64,000 nucleotides of DNA. It comes from Numida meleagris. Lineage: Eukaryota; Chordata; Aves; Galliformes; Numididae. Where the stretch lies: positions 66,184,235 through 66,248,234 of the forward strand of contig NC_034409.1 in NCBI RefSeq assembly GCF_002078875.1. The letters are read 5' to 3'. Below are positions 46,114 through 59,049 of this stretch, piece by piece; the stretch's first letter is position 1; each line of letters begins with the position of its first letter. The translations under genes and the position numbers were made by a program. The notes under the pieces are model-generated. The model did no database searches and had not been told where the DNA came from. It saw only the letters and a program-made list of their open reading frames with translations.

Positions 46114-49100
46114 GTGAGCGCCGCGCCTCACCCCATTGGTTCTCGGTGGGAGGGGAACGCTGGTCTCTCGCCGGGAGCGACCGCGCCGTGGAGGAGGCGG
46201 TGGGGGTCGGGCCGCGGGATGCCCGCCGGTAACTGCTGGCGGAAGGGCTGGACGAGCCCGGCATAGGGCTGCGTATCCCGGGCCCGCCCGGGCCCTCGCC
46301 CTTTGTCCGCGCTTCCCGCCTCCGGAGTGTGGGTGAGGGGCGGGTCCGGGCCGTGCGGTGGGGATCGCTGAGGGGGGTTTGGCTCAGGCGGTGTGCCCCA
46401 CCGGTGGGGTTGTGCAGGCCGCGGGAGAGCGCCGGGTGGCCCTGGAGGGCACGGGGGGAGCTCACCTGCTCCTGTCAGCATCGCCACGCCTTGGGGGATG
46501 CCATGGATGTGCTCCCACCTCGGGGCCAGCGGCGGTGGGGGGACTCGTCAAGCAAAGCTGAAAGTGAGTGCGGTGCGAGCTTAGAGGAGTGCTCATCAGG
46601 GCCCATCCAGCATCTTCAGGCATGCCTTGCTCGCCTAGAGCTGCTGCTGCCAGCGTCTGCTTTGAGCTGTGAGGTGGCAATGGTGAGAAGAGAATGAATG
46701 AAAGCTGAGTTGTACACAAGAGTGACAGTTGGCAGATGTCTGTTTTCCTGCATGCCTCTATGTGGACATTAACGGTTTTGAGTAAATACCTGTCAGTGTC
46801 TTTTTCTTTTAACTTTGCTACTGAATTAAGCATTTGCAGGTGACATAGAAGCGGTTTTAAGGTGAGGACTAGACACACAAGTCTGAAGGGAGTGAAGAAT
46901 AGCTTGGACCTGACAGTAGTTTTGCTTTGCCTGAGTAGGAATAACTGGGATGAGAGGTGCTGAAAGGGAAGATGGGAAGAAATCAGAGTGCTCCTAGGCA
47001 TTGAATCTGCAACGTAAAGGAGAACATTAGGTCTCTTATTTAAATCAGCATATCATGCATGATACATTCTCAGTATAGTTATCATAAAAGGAAATGAGTG
47101 TTAAGTGCTATAGTGTCACTTGAAGGAGGACAAGTGTGAAAGCTGTAGAAAAGAAAGTTTAACTTGATAGCAGAGCACTGAAAACATTGGTGAGCCGCTT
47201 GAGGCAAAGGATGTAAATGGGCAGTAAAGCAGGATAGCAAGGCACAAGGTTAATGATTTCTTGAGAAATTCAGGTGCTCTGCTCTGTTACTGGAATGGAT
47301 GTTAAATCTTAGGCTAATTCTTAGGTATACGATCCCTTAAACCTTTGTGGGCTCTGCTTTTGCCCATTCCCTTGTTGTCCCATCCAAAGTAATCATTGGG
47401 GAAAGAAAATCTGTTTGCTATTTTTACTTGTCTTTTGGGGACATTGAGCTAACTCCTCCTACTGACTCTGTTGGCTTTAACTTTCAGAGCTGAGAGTAGT
47501 AGATACAATAACGCGAAGCGTGAGGTTTTTGAATTTCAATATTTCTCTGAGATTCTGAAGATATTTCTTTAGATATTTTGAAACTCACTTCTGTTTGGAA
47601 AAATAGTTATCACACAAAAAAAATGCATTAATCTTTTTCTTCTGAAGGACTGTAGTGCATTGTCATTTTTATACAAAAGATAGAGGATGTGCAGTTGCCC
47701 TCAACTTTCATAACCAGTCTATCTTAAGACTTACTATTTACTAAGAGATTTTGACGATTTGCTGCTCTGCTCACCCGATTCATGGGGTTTCTGTGGGAAC
47801 ACTGAGAATGCATTGATCCCTCTCCTCTGCAAATCATAGTTATTAAAAAATAAATAAGACTTGGCTACTGTGTGTATCTGCATTTCTAGACCTTGAAAAA
47901 GTTGTATTTGAGTGATATATAAGAAGGCTTTTATGGTATGGGGGAAAGGATTTTAACAATAGTTCACACCCCTTATAAAAAAATTCCTAGCTTGTTTGCA
48001 AAGACTGTACAGAGTGACAGGGCAAGACATACTTGACTTGGTGTTCTTTGGGAAGAAAAAAAAGAGTTCTGATACAAATTGGATTGGTAACATTTACTTG
48101 AAATGAGTCCAGAACTTCTACCTTCTGTTGCCAATATCTCATCTGCTTTCAGCAGTAACTTTGGGGTGATGAGAATGGTGGGCATTTCTTTCCTGTGCTC
48201 ACCAGAGAGTGTGGTTGACTTCTAAAGGGAAACTGAATCTGCTGTGGCAATATGTGGTTACCAATGTTTTTCAAGTGAATACAGAAGTGTTAGAGCAGTA
48301 ATTGCAACAGCTGTTGGGAGTCAGCCTCTGTTTCTTGCTCGCACCCCACTTTGTGCTGCGTCTGAAGAAGGAATGAATACTCACTTCCCATGGCAGCATA
48401 TTTATCTTATTGGCAGCTGGTAATTCCTTTGGAATCCTGCCTCAGAGTGTTTTCCTTCCAGAATACAGATTGTTTCTGCTCTTTTAAAGTAAAGAGCACT
48501 AGAAGAAAGGGCAGATTACAGTTGCTACGTTAGTTTTAGTTAGTTTATTCAGTGGAGATGCAATTTGCGATTCATCCATAGTTCATTGTAAGCAAGTACT
48601 GTAAATGTCTGCAGTGAGTTAATTGTACTGGGTTAGGCAGTGGTTTTAATACAGAGTGGTTAAAATGTTCATAGTAAAGCTTTAATGTGGGAGACAATAT
48701 TGTAGAATTAGATTTCAGGCCATGCGGTCAGCAACCTTGCTGAAAGGAGAAGTTAGGGAATCTGAACGTTGCTGTAACAAATCTTTACTCTGAGCTATTT
48801 TGGAACTTCTTTGTTGTAAATTAAGCATCTGAAATAGACACTGTTATGCCGCTTTATTCCTGAGCTCTTCAAGCAACATTAAATGATCAAGTAGGTCTAC
48901 GTTGCAGTCAGAAGAGCAAATAAAATACATTTAGATATCTCTTCCAGATTTATTTTAGCTAACAGTAGCAGTGAAGGGCTCTTCATTTGTTAAGACACAC
49001 AAAAATACTGGGACCTTCAAAGTATACTGCATTGCCAGCCTGCCTCTGTTAATACTGCTGTTTTTGATAGCTATGTTTATGTATCCTGTAGACTTCTAAA

Positions 49101-52100
49101 TTCTCCAGTTGTAAGGTGGTGAGTGCGTGGATAAACACAAAGGCTTTGGCAGCTGTGATTGCTGCTATTCCTTTTATTTCTCGTATTCAGTCTATGTGAG
49201 AGTCAAAGGAAGGCCATAGAAGTTTAATTTTAAAGGTGTGATGCACTTCTGTATATGTTCTTCAAAATGCCTCAGATTCTATTGTCAAATGGTAGTTTTA
49301 ATCATGCCTTGACATTTCCAGACGAACGAATCTTCCATCTTGCTCTTGCCTATCCAATATTTCTTGAACAACCTTTATCAGCAGGCAGAGCTCAGAGATA
49401 TATGCCATCTACGAGCTCTGTGAAAACTGACAGCTGGCAGGAGACCAAGCTAATGTTTAACAGCAATCAGCATGTGCTATATGGAAGGAGCCTACAGCAT
49501 TAAGCTGTGTTGTATTTAATCCGGAAGTTGGGAAAATGGGATTGCCATGCATGTAATGTAGAATGTAAGGTCTCCAAATAAGTGTTTCCAATAAGCATTA
49601 CGGGATAGGAGTTGCAAATGGAAAACAAGATTTTGTTTTCTGTTCCCAAAATAATCCTTGCTAGGAGGAAATTGAAAGGGAGGTTTCCTGCATAGGTATA
49701 TGCATACGTGCTTTTGTTGCATTCAGTTTAAGTATATTGTTAAGTTGATCCTTTTTATGATAAGCAGCTTCCAAATATCTCTTTTTCTGGTATTGAAACA
49801 ACTGGCTTATACAGGACTAGTTTTATTTGTACATTCAGGGAAATTTTTAAGTAGTCATGAAACAGTCTGTGAGCTTGTCTATGAATTTATTTTTTCTGTG
49901 TGTTGCATGTTCCAAGTTTCTATCAGTTTATAGGCATGTGTTTTTTTGTTACCATGTTATGTAGCATACTTAATTTTATTTCTCTTTGCAGAGATTGGAA
50001 TGGGTTTAACAGGCTTTGGAGTGTTTTTCCTTTTCTTTGGAATGATACTCTTCTTTGACAAAGCTCTTCTTGCTATTGGAAATGTAAGTGTGTACTTTTT
50101 GATCTTAAATTCTGCTCTGCTTAAAATTAAGTGTATGATGTATTAAAAATAAACTTAAAAAAAAAAAAAATATGTTTTCAAATAGAAACTGGGTCATAAA
50201 AGATACTGTGGTAACTTAATGCAAAGGAGGAGTTATGCTCAGTGATCTGAGTGAATCATTTTCCCTGATTGACATTAGAGCAGCTCACGTCAATCTTAAC
50301 ATTGTACCTCCAGGTCTGGCCTGTGGTATGTTGGTCAGACAAGTAGCAGCTTGTCCTACAGTTATGCTGATGCAAATAAGATTTCTAGATTAGCTGTTAT
50401 TACTAACACTTCCTTTTTATGATCTCATAAAGTAACTGTGAAAGCTAGGTATCTATTTGGATAAGAATACCAATGATGTGTTCTGTGCATTCTCTTAAAT
50501 GCAGTTTTTCTGTGCTGTGTCAGGATGGAGAGAAGCATGAATTGCTGATAATCTGGGCTTAGAAGAGCAGATCACCACAATAGAGAGCTGAAATACCTTC
50601 AGCTATTGCCAAATTGAAGTTTTAGCTTAAGCAGGATAAAAAATAAATCCTGGGGCAGGTACATAAAAATGTGAAGTAAAATAACTTTGTGTTTTCTAAA
50701 TCTGATATTGCTGTGCCTCAGCTGTTCTCAGCTTTGCCAGCCAGCCAGAAAGCACAGCATGGTAGAGACTTGCATCCTCCTTTGATGACCGAAAATCTGT
50801 GGTCAAAATGGATCAGTTTCGTTCTGTGGCAGCAGCATCAAATAGTGGGGTTTGCTGGAGGGAAATTCCATAAATGCTCTTTGAATTCGGGTGCACAGTG
50901 AAAGACTGAAAAATAAAACAATGCTTATGTTATCTTCTTTCTAAGATAAGGTGGAAATGCAAGATCCAGCTTAGGGAAAATGATGAGAATGTAGGTAGGA
51001 AGAGATGATGAAAGGCTTTGTGGTAACCAAAGATAATGCGAGAAAAGTTCCTGTATCATTAGAGGAAAGCTTAATTATAAAATAGAAGAAAGGCAGTAAG
51101 GAAGTAGTTTCATGTTTGTTTGTTTTTTTAAATAACATGAACTTGAATTTCATCTGTTTATTATGAGTAAAATCTGAGATATAATCTCTTTCCAGAAAAA
51201 ATGTTGCCCAGATGTATGCTTACAGAATGAAGTAATACTCTGTTGCTAAAGGATACTCAAAGCAGTTTTAACTAGTCTGGACTACCGTGATGATGTTCAG
51301 CCTGTACTGGAACTAGTAAATAGTAGTAGTCTGTTACACAGGCAGAACAAAGGAAGATAGCTGATAATGCCCTTCAGCTTTTTTCCTTTTTTGCCTTTGC
51401 GACTATCGGCACAAGCTATTGAAGATGGCCATTGTTCAGTACAGGGGTGCTTCTGTAGCATGTATGTTCCCACTTTTAGGAATCTTAGCTGTTAGTGGTA
51501 CTGAACTTCAGTACTGACTGCTGGTAACGATTGTACTTATGTTACAGGAAAAACAGCTGTTGTCACCAGGTCTTCTGACATGATAGTGCTTGTCAGAGAC
51601 CACAACGGTAGACTCTTAAATACTTTTTGAGCACATATGAGAAGAATTTTTAATGATAGGTATAGTGCTTTAAGATGGACTTTACTAAGGAAAATCAAGA
51701 ATAAGTTCTCTTATTTTTAATACTAAAATAAGTTGTGCAAAAATGCAGTCTAACTTTGTAGACTAATATATATGCTTGCATTCTAAACTTAGGAATGTGT
51801 TTAGCTGTTTTCTTTATTTGGTTGGTTTTTGTCTCTTCTAGGTTTTATTTGTGGCTGGCTTGGCTTTTGTTATTGGTTTAGAAAGAACGTTTAGATTCTT
51901 CTTCCAAAAACACAAAATGAAAGCAACGGGCTTTTTCCTGGGTGGTGTGCTAATAGTTCTGATTGGTTGGCCTTTAATAGGAATGATTCTTGAAATTTAT
52001 GGGTTCTTCCTATTATTCAGGTAAGACTTGTTTCAAAATTGCTTTCTATATTGATGTATCAAGGAATACGTGTACTTACTTAATGTATTGTATTACAGCT

Positions 52101-55100
52101 GGGAAAACAACATTATTTGAATGTTCACTTATGATCAATTTTGTTTAAAGTTGTTGGGTTACATCTGCAAGTGGTGAAAAGATGGTATTATTCCAGGACT
52201 CAAATTTGCTAATGTTTGTAAGGCAGATATCAAACTGACTTTTGGTAATGCAGCTTATATCTAATCAAATGACTGTACAGCTTCAAAATATTTGGGAGAT
52301 CAAATTGTTACGAGTGCCAAGTTTTAAGTATTTCCTTACAAAAGGCAACTTAAATACGTATGTTTTCTTGGTTTTGTTGGTGGAGTTGTTGGTCATTTGG
52401 CTTTTTTGGTGGAGAGTTTGCTCTTTTAATTAATAAATGAGGCAGAATATATGCTTACAAACATCCTAGCTTCACAGCCTTACTGTTTCATTTGTATGGT
52501 AGCTGCAGTGAGAAGGTGGCTTCTGTGATGTTTTGTTATGCTTGTGCCCTGGTTGGAATGTATGAGATGCTGGTTTTGCTTACTGATGTCTGAAATGACT
52601 TAAACTTTCTTTTTTTCCTGTGCATAGGTGTTACATACTTAATGTTGCAACAGATATGTTCCATCTCTTACAACATGTCATTTAAATTATAATTATTTGT
52701 AAGGGTGAAAGGACCTGAGATGTTGCAATGTACCATTTATTTCCATGGTTGAAGTTTGGTACTTAAGAAAACAGAGGAGGAAGTGTGTTAATAAGTAAGA
52801 AGGGAAGCTTTTGTTGGCTCCTGGGCTTCTAAATAGAAGACAAAATTCCATCTAATGCTTATTTAATACCCACATTTTTTTTTTCAAGTGTTCAGCTGCT
52901 GGCTAAATAATAGTTTAACTGAAATAAAAACAGTGCTACTCTTTTTTCAAACATCTAAACACCTGATAAGATTTTTCTGAAAGAATTTAGCTTGTCTAAC
53001 ACACAGATTTTTGAAACTTCATCTTGCAATTTTAATGTATGCTTCTTATTGTTTTACAGTGTGTTACTCAATTCAACATCACTGCAAGTGTTTTGAATAT
53101 CATAGTATTTCATTGAATCCTTTCACTAACGCTTCTTGCATGCGTGACATGGGTTTAATCAGCCAGTATGAAATAGCATAGCATATATTTCCAACCAGAA
53201 TTTATAAACTGGTAGGTCTGAGTATGGGTATGGTTATCCATGGATTATCTGTTGTCTCCCCTGGCTAGCAGGGTAAAATAATGTTGAGGATTATAGAAGG
53301 TCAGCAGTTATCCCAAAGTCACAAAGACTACATCTTACCCAGAAAAGTGTCAACAGTGGAGAAATAATTCCAAATGAATCTTAACTTAATTGTCTCTAGA
53401 CAACTTTTTCTAGTTCTTAATACCTGTTAAGATCTGAATGTCTTGCTACAGTGCTAGCTAGTTACTCCCTCAAGCAGAGCTCTTTGTTTTGCTTCAGATT
53501 TGTTAATTTCAACCATACTAATGTTTTTGGGCAACTTTTTGTGTGGCAGGAGCACTGTATTATACTTTATTCAGTCTTTTTTTTTTTAGACCACTTAAAC
53601 AGTTCCAGTCATCATTTTTGTATGTAGACTGTTGTCTTGTACAGTTGGACTTCTTGTTTAAAGACATCTTTGACACTCTCTGCAGAAAAAATTGCAGAGA
53701 TCCTGTTGTCCGTAAAGCAAAGGTTTTAGGTACTGGTGGCCAAGAACATTTAAACAGTTGACATGATAGCAAAGATTTGTACTTAATATACATTTTACTG
53801 CAGTGAGAGTGATGCAGCTATAATTTTACTCTGAATTAAATGTAGAATGTCAGTCCCTTCTTTATTTAACGTACTGCCAGAAGTTTCCCATCAGAGTTCA
53901 GTTCTTTGCCTTTACACATTCAAATTGCATTCCTTGGAGACAGCTATTACAGTACAGTCTCTCTTATCATAGTCTAAACTGCTCTAGGGGCCTTTTTTGG
54001 ATCAAAGGTATTCAAAGTTCTTGCTAAAGATGCTATCCTGACTATAAGGACTATTTTGTATTCTTGGCTACACCAATTATTTGAGTATCTTAAAAGTGGT
54101 TTGTGTGCCCTGCATCACATTGTATAGGTTCAGTGTAATGATCTGATCTTTTTAAAAAAAAAAAATTGATAACTTTGGGGGGGGGAGCGGTGGAACTTGC
54201 TGGTATTGATGTTACCCAGTAAATTGTTTTTAACAGCAAGAGGATGGTGAATAGTGAAATTCCTCTGGTCAAATGCGACAGAGGTTGATTTACATGCTAA
54301 TTCTTATTCTATGCTGGGAAATGTATAGCTCAACAAGAGAACTTAGAATGCCAGTACCAGCTGAATTGCTGCAGCTGGCTTCAAACAGCTGAGATACTGC
54401 CACAGAAAATCCTTCTTCCTACTGTAGAGACAAACTGGCAGTGCAGGGGGGTAGACCATACCAGCTATAAAAGGCAGCAACTCCTGGCTCATTATTCACG
54501 TTTCTGACTTTACATGTATTTGTCAATTAAGTGAGTGCACAAACATATTGTGCTTAATTTTCTTCAGTCAGTTAAACATTGCCATATCTGGTTTCAAAGG
54601 GGATTACCTAGAATTACCTTTCAAGTGTTTTTACGTTGGATATATGAAGATGAGTGATATGGTAAGAATGTATTTCCTATAAGGTTAAAAAAGTTTTTAT
54701 CTCAGTGCTTATGAAAATTTTGGGAAAGTAGATGGGAACATCAGTTCTGTTGACTAAGTTGGATATTCATCCCTTAGTTAATTCTCTGAACAGCTGATTC
54801 TGAGGGTTGCCAGCTATGAAGAAAATGTTTACATCAATTTAAAATAATATTTCTTTCCTGTTTGTTTTTTTCTTTGCTGAATGTGTGTTCGTGTATTTGG
54901 TAAAATCATTTTCAGTGAAGAAACTACAGGGCTTGAATTTCCATTTCTTCATTTCAGAGCAACATTAGAACAGTTTGTTTATAAAAACTAATGCATTATT
55001 TTTTATCTTACCTAAAGGGGGTTCTTTCCTGTGGTGATTGGCTTTATTAGAAGAGTTCCAGTCCTTGGTTCTCTCTTGAATTTACCTGGTATAAGCTCGG

Positions 55101-56518
55101 TAAGTGTTTGGTACATAATGTAAAATGTAAGGCTTTTGCTGTTTTTCCTATTCCATTACTATTGCAATAGTAGAAACGCACTGGAAGTAAATCAGATGGA
55201 CTCAAATTCATTGTTCTTAAAAGTTGTACTACTGTATTGTTTTTGCACCATACAAATAACCTTGATTCCCAGTGAGAAGCTTTTAAATGTAAAAGAAACA
55301 AAAGAACACCTTTGCATAAGCTGCCCCTGCTTAAGCCTTGTAAAGGTGAAAGAGCCCTGGATTGTGATTCAGGATTGTGACTAAGAATACCAGGGTTTGG
55401 TTCCTGCCTCACTGCTGTCCCTAGGTGACCACAGACAGGCAAATCATGCCACTGTTCTGTACCTTTTCTCCTGTCTGTCGGATGAGAAGGGCATTTTTCT
55501 TTGTGCACTATCTGGATGTATCTAAGAAAAGTGGCCTGTAGAAACAAAGAGGTTTGCTTAGTGTTAATTTGCAGCTTGCATGGTGAATCCAGAAACTCTC
55601 ATCATGCATAATCATTCATTGAGTACAATATTTATTCAGGCCTGCTGTAACAGTTTGATTCTTGCTATTTACTAAGCTTTGTACTTCTTCAAATGCAGTT
55701 TTCCATTTTCTTAACTAAATAGCCAGTGATTTGAAGACAGTAAACGGGTGCCAGAAAGATGGTAATCTAGGTAGGGTATTTTGGTCAACTGCTTTTACTG
55801 TGATAATTTCTGTATGTATTTTAACACAAATGTTTGTAACCCTAGTTTTGAAAGCTACAGTTTTAATAGCTACTGCTTAAAAATTAATAGGGGACATAAC
55901 TAAGATATATATATACAGTCTGTTTTTTAAAAATTAGTTTTCAAGATCATCTGTTCCCATCTTACAGCTTAGGCCAAGTTCTGGCTCATAATTCATGATC
56001 AATTGAGCATTTTACTTGTCAATTGATCTTGTCTACTCACATTTAATTTGATCGTTATGGGGTTAAATCTTGTTTTAAAAAGATAATTGTTAATGTTTTA
56101 TTCAAAGCCTACGTAGGCTCAGAAGAGAATCCACAGTAATGGTCAGTTGAAATATCTTACTTGGTCTACTAATGCATGTGTGGCTGATACCGCTTTGTTT
56201 TGTTTTAATCATTAAGCTAGCAGTGGTATCTGTATTCTATTTCCTTTTTCATTTTCTTGCATCTTCATGTTGCACTGTTAACGTCTTATATAAGAAAACA
56301 TGTCATGTAGAAACACAGTTGCAATGTAAGATTTTTAATTTCACAAACTTAAATCATGAACCCTTGGTGAGTACTACTCTCATTTTCAGTCACATACCAA
56401 CTGTGCAAAAAGAAAGTTGCATTTGAGAATAATTACACTACATAAATGTAATGCAGCTTAAAACTTTCTTTTTTTACAGCTTGTAGATAAAGTTGGAGAA
56501 AGCAACAACATGGTATAA
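46089..56518 (+). CDS. GOLT1B: GOLT1B, vesicle transport protein GOT1B (whole spliced gene)
   Basis: Five coding exons join to 417 bases, 138 residues, the same length as human and nearly identical. Got1/SFT2-like family: a small four-span membrane protein. Hydrophobic segments are seen at about 13-30, 36-53, 69-87 and 88-112, separated by the charged loop ERTFRFFFQKHKMKATG (53-69). Both ends are predicted cytosolic; the C-terminus is polar (VDKVGESNNMV). The known role, from yeast Got1 and human GOT1B, is in ER-Golgi and early Golgi vesicle traffic. The start has a strong GCCACC context. The gene is divergent from RECQL and followed by a long 3'UTR. Confidence 0.97.
46481..49991 (+). other. 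GOLT1B intron 1, nothing recognised
   Basis: About 3.5 kb downstream of the CpG island with no CR1, LTR, RNA gene or conserved exon that I can identify. Confidence 0.5.
49992..50083 (+). CDS. GOLT1B: GOLT1B coding exon 2
   Basis: Completes Lys9 and codes residues 10-39 (IGMGLTGFGVFFLFFGMILF onwards), the first membrane span. The acceptor is TTTCTCTTTGCAG and the donor GTAAGT. Confidence 0.97.
51842..52020 (+). CDS. GOLT1B: GOLT1B coding exon 3
   Basis: Residues 40-98 and two bases of Arg99. Spans two and three with the basic loop between them. The acceptor is TCTCTTCTAG and the donor GTAAGA. Confidence 0.97.
55018..55099 (+). CDS. GOLT1B: GOLT1B coding exon 4
   Basis: Completes Arg99 and codes residues 100-126 (GFFPVVIGFIRRVPVLGSLL onwards). 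The acceptor is TTACCTAAAG and the donor GTAAGT. Confidence 0.96.
56480..56518 (+). CDS. GOLT1B: GOLT1B coding exon 5 and stop
   Basis: Residues 127-138 (LVDKVGESNNMV) and TAA. The acceptor is TTTTTTTACAG. Confidence 0.96.
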   Translation, partial: LVDKVGESNNMV

Positions 56519-57112
56519 TGACAAGAGGGCGGAAGACTGATTCTGAACTTATTGTATTATTTATAAAATCCTTTTGAAGAATACTCAGCACAAAGATTAA
56601 GTTGTGTACAAAGGAAAAGCTCGTAACATTCTTTACATAAGTTTAAATTAAAATGTATAGTCGACAATATACATTAGAAGCTCAGCAAGTATGCTTCTAG
56701 GAAAAGTAACTCCAGAGTTCAGGAAGTAAACTGAAGAGGTGAAAGTCATGGAATAATTCACATTACAACTGTTCAAGACTGTATTTGTTGGTTTTGGAAA
56801 AGGCAATGAACCCTTCCGGATTTAAAGGTGCCTGTACTTTACCTCCTTATTGTGAAGGTGCAGTAGAGCAAACAGGCCTCCATTTTTAAGGTCACTCCAA
56901 CTTATCCAACCTTCTTCTTGTTGCCCTCAGAGTGCAAAACAAACCAAAAAAAAAAAAAAAAACAACCAAACAAAATAGAGAAAACTTCTTGTGTAACAAG
57001 AGATGCGCCTTTGCATGAAAGTTGAGATGACTATTCATCTTTAAGTATATTATGACTAAAAAGGAAACCCTACACTCTTCTGTTGTATACGTTTTTGTAA
57101 ATATGTGGTTGA

Positions 57113-57118
57113 AATAAA
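57113..57118 (+). terminator. GOLT1B: GOLT1B proximal polyadenylation signal
   Basis: AATAAA in GTTGAAATAAAACATTAAG, about 600 bases after the stop codon. Confidence 0.6.
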
Positions 57119-58855
57119 ACATTAAGATAATGTTTCAAAGCCAAATGTAAGTTGATTGTGTTTGCCTTCCATTTTGGAATATGCATAAGGTCAATCTTCA
57201 ATAACTTCAGTCTCAAATGTTGGTTCCAAACATGTAGAGTTCAACAGGAAACTCTAGAAACTGACTTACACTCCTTCCAGTTTGTTCTTGAGTCATGTCA
57301 TGTCTGCATCCAGGTGAGAATGTAGCCCCTTCTCACTAACATGAAAGTTTTGAAAAATGTTTGGTTCAAAAAAATGCACTTGGTTATGGTGCTGACATGA
57401 ATCTTGTGAAATGTATCTTATCAAAATATGAACCTTTTGTTTTTAAATGGTTTGAAGCTAAGGTTTCTTTGTCTGTTCTGGAACTACAAGTTGACGTTTA
57501 GTTTTTACAGTAATAAAATGAAAACTTAAAACTCTGTGTATGTGAGTCTCTGGGGAACAAATTGAGTAAATGGGCTAATTAACGATCAAGTGCCAATCTC
57601 AGTGTTACGTAACTTGTTCCTTGGGTTATCTTCAAGTCTTCAAATAACTCAAAACATTTATGAGTCATAACAACTACTTAGCTGTTGCCTGGAATATACG
57701 TCCCCTACTAATGCAAAGGTCACATTTCTGCTTCTCTTGGAATGTTAAACATTGTGTACTTTCAATAGATACCGCTATAGATACCTAACAAAAAGTGATC
57801 ATTAAGAAAACTGTACTTGTGAAGGTCTTGGGGTTTTCTGTTTTAATGTTCTTTGTCCCTTCAAATGTAATCCTAAAAACTTACTGAAATGCAATGATGG
57901 TATTTCAAGTAGCTATGTAGTTTTAAAGGCCTAATGACTGATTTTATTATTATGCAGTTAAAATTGGTGTTTTTTCAAAACAACTTTTAGGAAGAATTCT
58001 TGGATACTGTTTTGGAAATAGCTACAAAGCTATTTGTATAAGGCATGAGTGTTTTTTCACTGTAACTGTGTTAATGGCTGCAACCTAGTATTTCTAACTC
58101 CCTTATTTAATTAGCTTCCTTCTCAAACATGCACAAAATGATTCAGTGGGGGGAAAAAAAACGCCATGACAGAGTGAACAGTACCTGAGAAAACACAAGT
58201 GTTTTCTTGAATGTTTATATGGAAAAAGTTGGCTATATTTGCCTGCTAACATGTGTTACATACGGACTAAATGTGACTTGTGGCTCCTACCTCAAGAGAT
58301 GAACCAATTTTAACTGTTCCTGCAGATCTGTTGTGTTAAATGAGTAGAAATAACACTACAGCTGTTCAGCAAACTCATCATGTTTGTTTTGGTAGAGCAG
58401 TAGTCTCTACTGTGGGAATCAAGTGCTGTTTAAAGCAGTGTTCATCATTTACATTACAAGTCAGCTACCTGAAGACTTTTCTTGTCTTTTGAAAAGTAAT
58501 CTGATGGGACAGGTGGATTGCACCACATGACTGGAGCTGTAACTGAAAGCAAATAGCTTGGTATGCTGAAGTACTTTCATCGACAAGAAATCTGGCATCT
58601 TTCAGAGGTAATGAATGCATTACTGTATATTATCTTTTAGCCCTCTGAGACTGAGATGTAGGCTTTTGTTTAATTCTTTGTTTTAAATCAAAAGTCAATT
58701 TTTGTCAGATATGAACTGTTGTGAAATCCATCTGAGGGAACAAAAGGGGTATGCTGACTTTCACAGAGTCTTAATCCCTCAAGATAATGTTGTCTTTTAG
58801 ATGGTTTTGCCAAGATAAATGTGGGTGGCAGCATTGGTCTAAACTACTTAGCCTT

Positions 58856-58896
58856 AAATGTTTCTGTTGTAAGAAATCTCTAACAGAAACACATTT
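58856..58896 (+). repeat. inverted repeat in GOLT1B 3'UTR
   Basis: AAATGTTTCTGTT (58856-58868) pairs with AACAGAAACACATTT (58882-58896) with a small bulge, around a 13-base loop. Confidence 0.6.
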
Positions 58897-59006
58897 GGAA
58901 CGTTTCCCCTTTTAAATGTAATTTATAATTGTTGCTTTAAAAAAAATTGTACGGATGGATTTCATTCTGAGCAAATGGATACTGTAAATATACTTGTCAT
59001 ATCTTG

Positions 59007-59012
59007 AATAAA
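59007..59012 (+). terminator. GOLT1B: GOLT1B distal polyadenylation signal
   Basis: AATAAA in TATCTTGAATAAATGGGTAC, followed within 30 bases by a TG/T-rich stretch (TTTGTCTTTGTGTCTGTTT), the usual downstream element. Confidence 0.55.
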
Positions 59013-59049
59013 TGGGTACCTTTTTCTATAATTTGTCTTTGTGTCTGTT

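Larger units (their letters stand above)
45530..46480. promoter_or_regulatory. bidirectional CpG-island promoter of RECQL and GOLT1B
   Basis: Dense CpG island between the divergent first exons. There is no clear TATA box. CCAAT motifs occur at 45808-45812 and 45861-45865, and inverted ones (ATTGG) at 45943-45947 and 46135-46139. ETS-type cores occur at 45784-45790 (ACTTCCG) and 46012-46018 (CCGGAAG). A palindromic E-box CACGTG lies at 45843-45848. ACGTGGC occurs on the plus strand at 46019-46025 and on the minus strand at 45841-45847. Binding is inferred from sequence. Confidence 0.75.
56519..59030 (+). other. GOLT1B: GOLT1B 3'UTR with several candidate poly(A) signals
   Basis: About 2.5 kb of AT-rich sequence after the stop. 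AATAAA occurs at 57113-57118, 57512-57517 and 59007-59012, which would give 3'UTRs of about 0.6, 1.0 and 2.5 kb. No repeat interrupts it, which fits a retained long UTR. The longest form is inferred. Confidence 0.55.

Noticed and set aside
45977..46465. 162-codon minus-strand open frame across GOLT1B exon 1
   Set aside because: A shadow of the CpG island, antisense to the GOLT1B start; Pro/Arg-rich composition only.
55047..55547. 166-codon minus-strand open frame
   Set aside because: It runs antisense through GOLT1B exon 4 and its intron, with no recognisable domain and no splice or promoter support.
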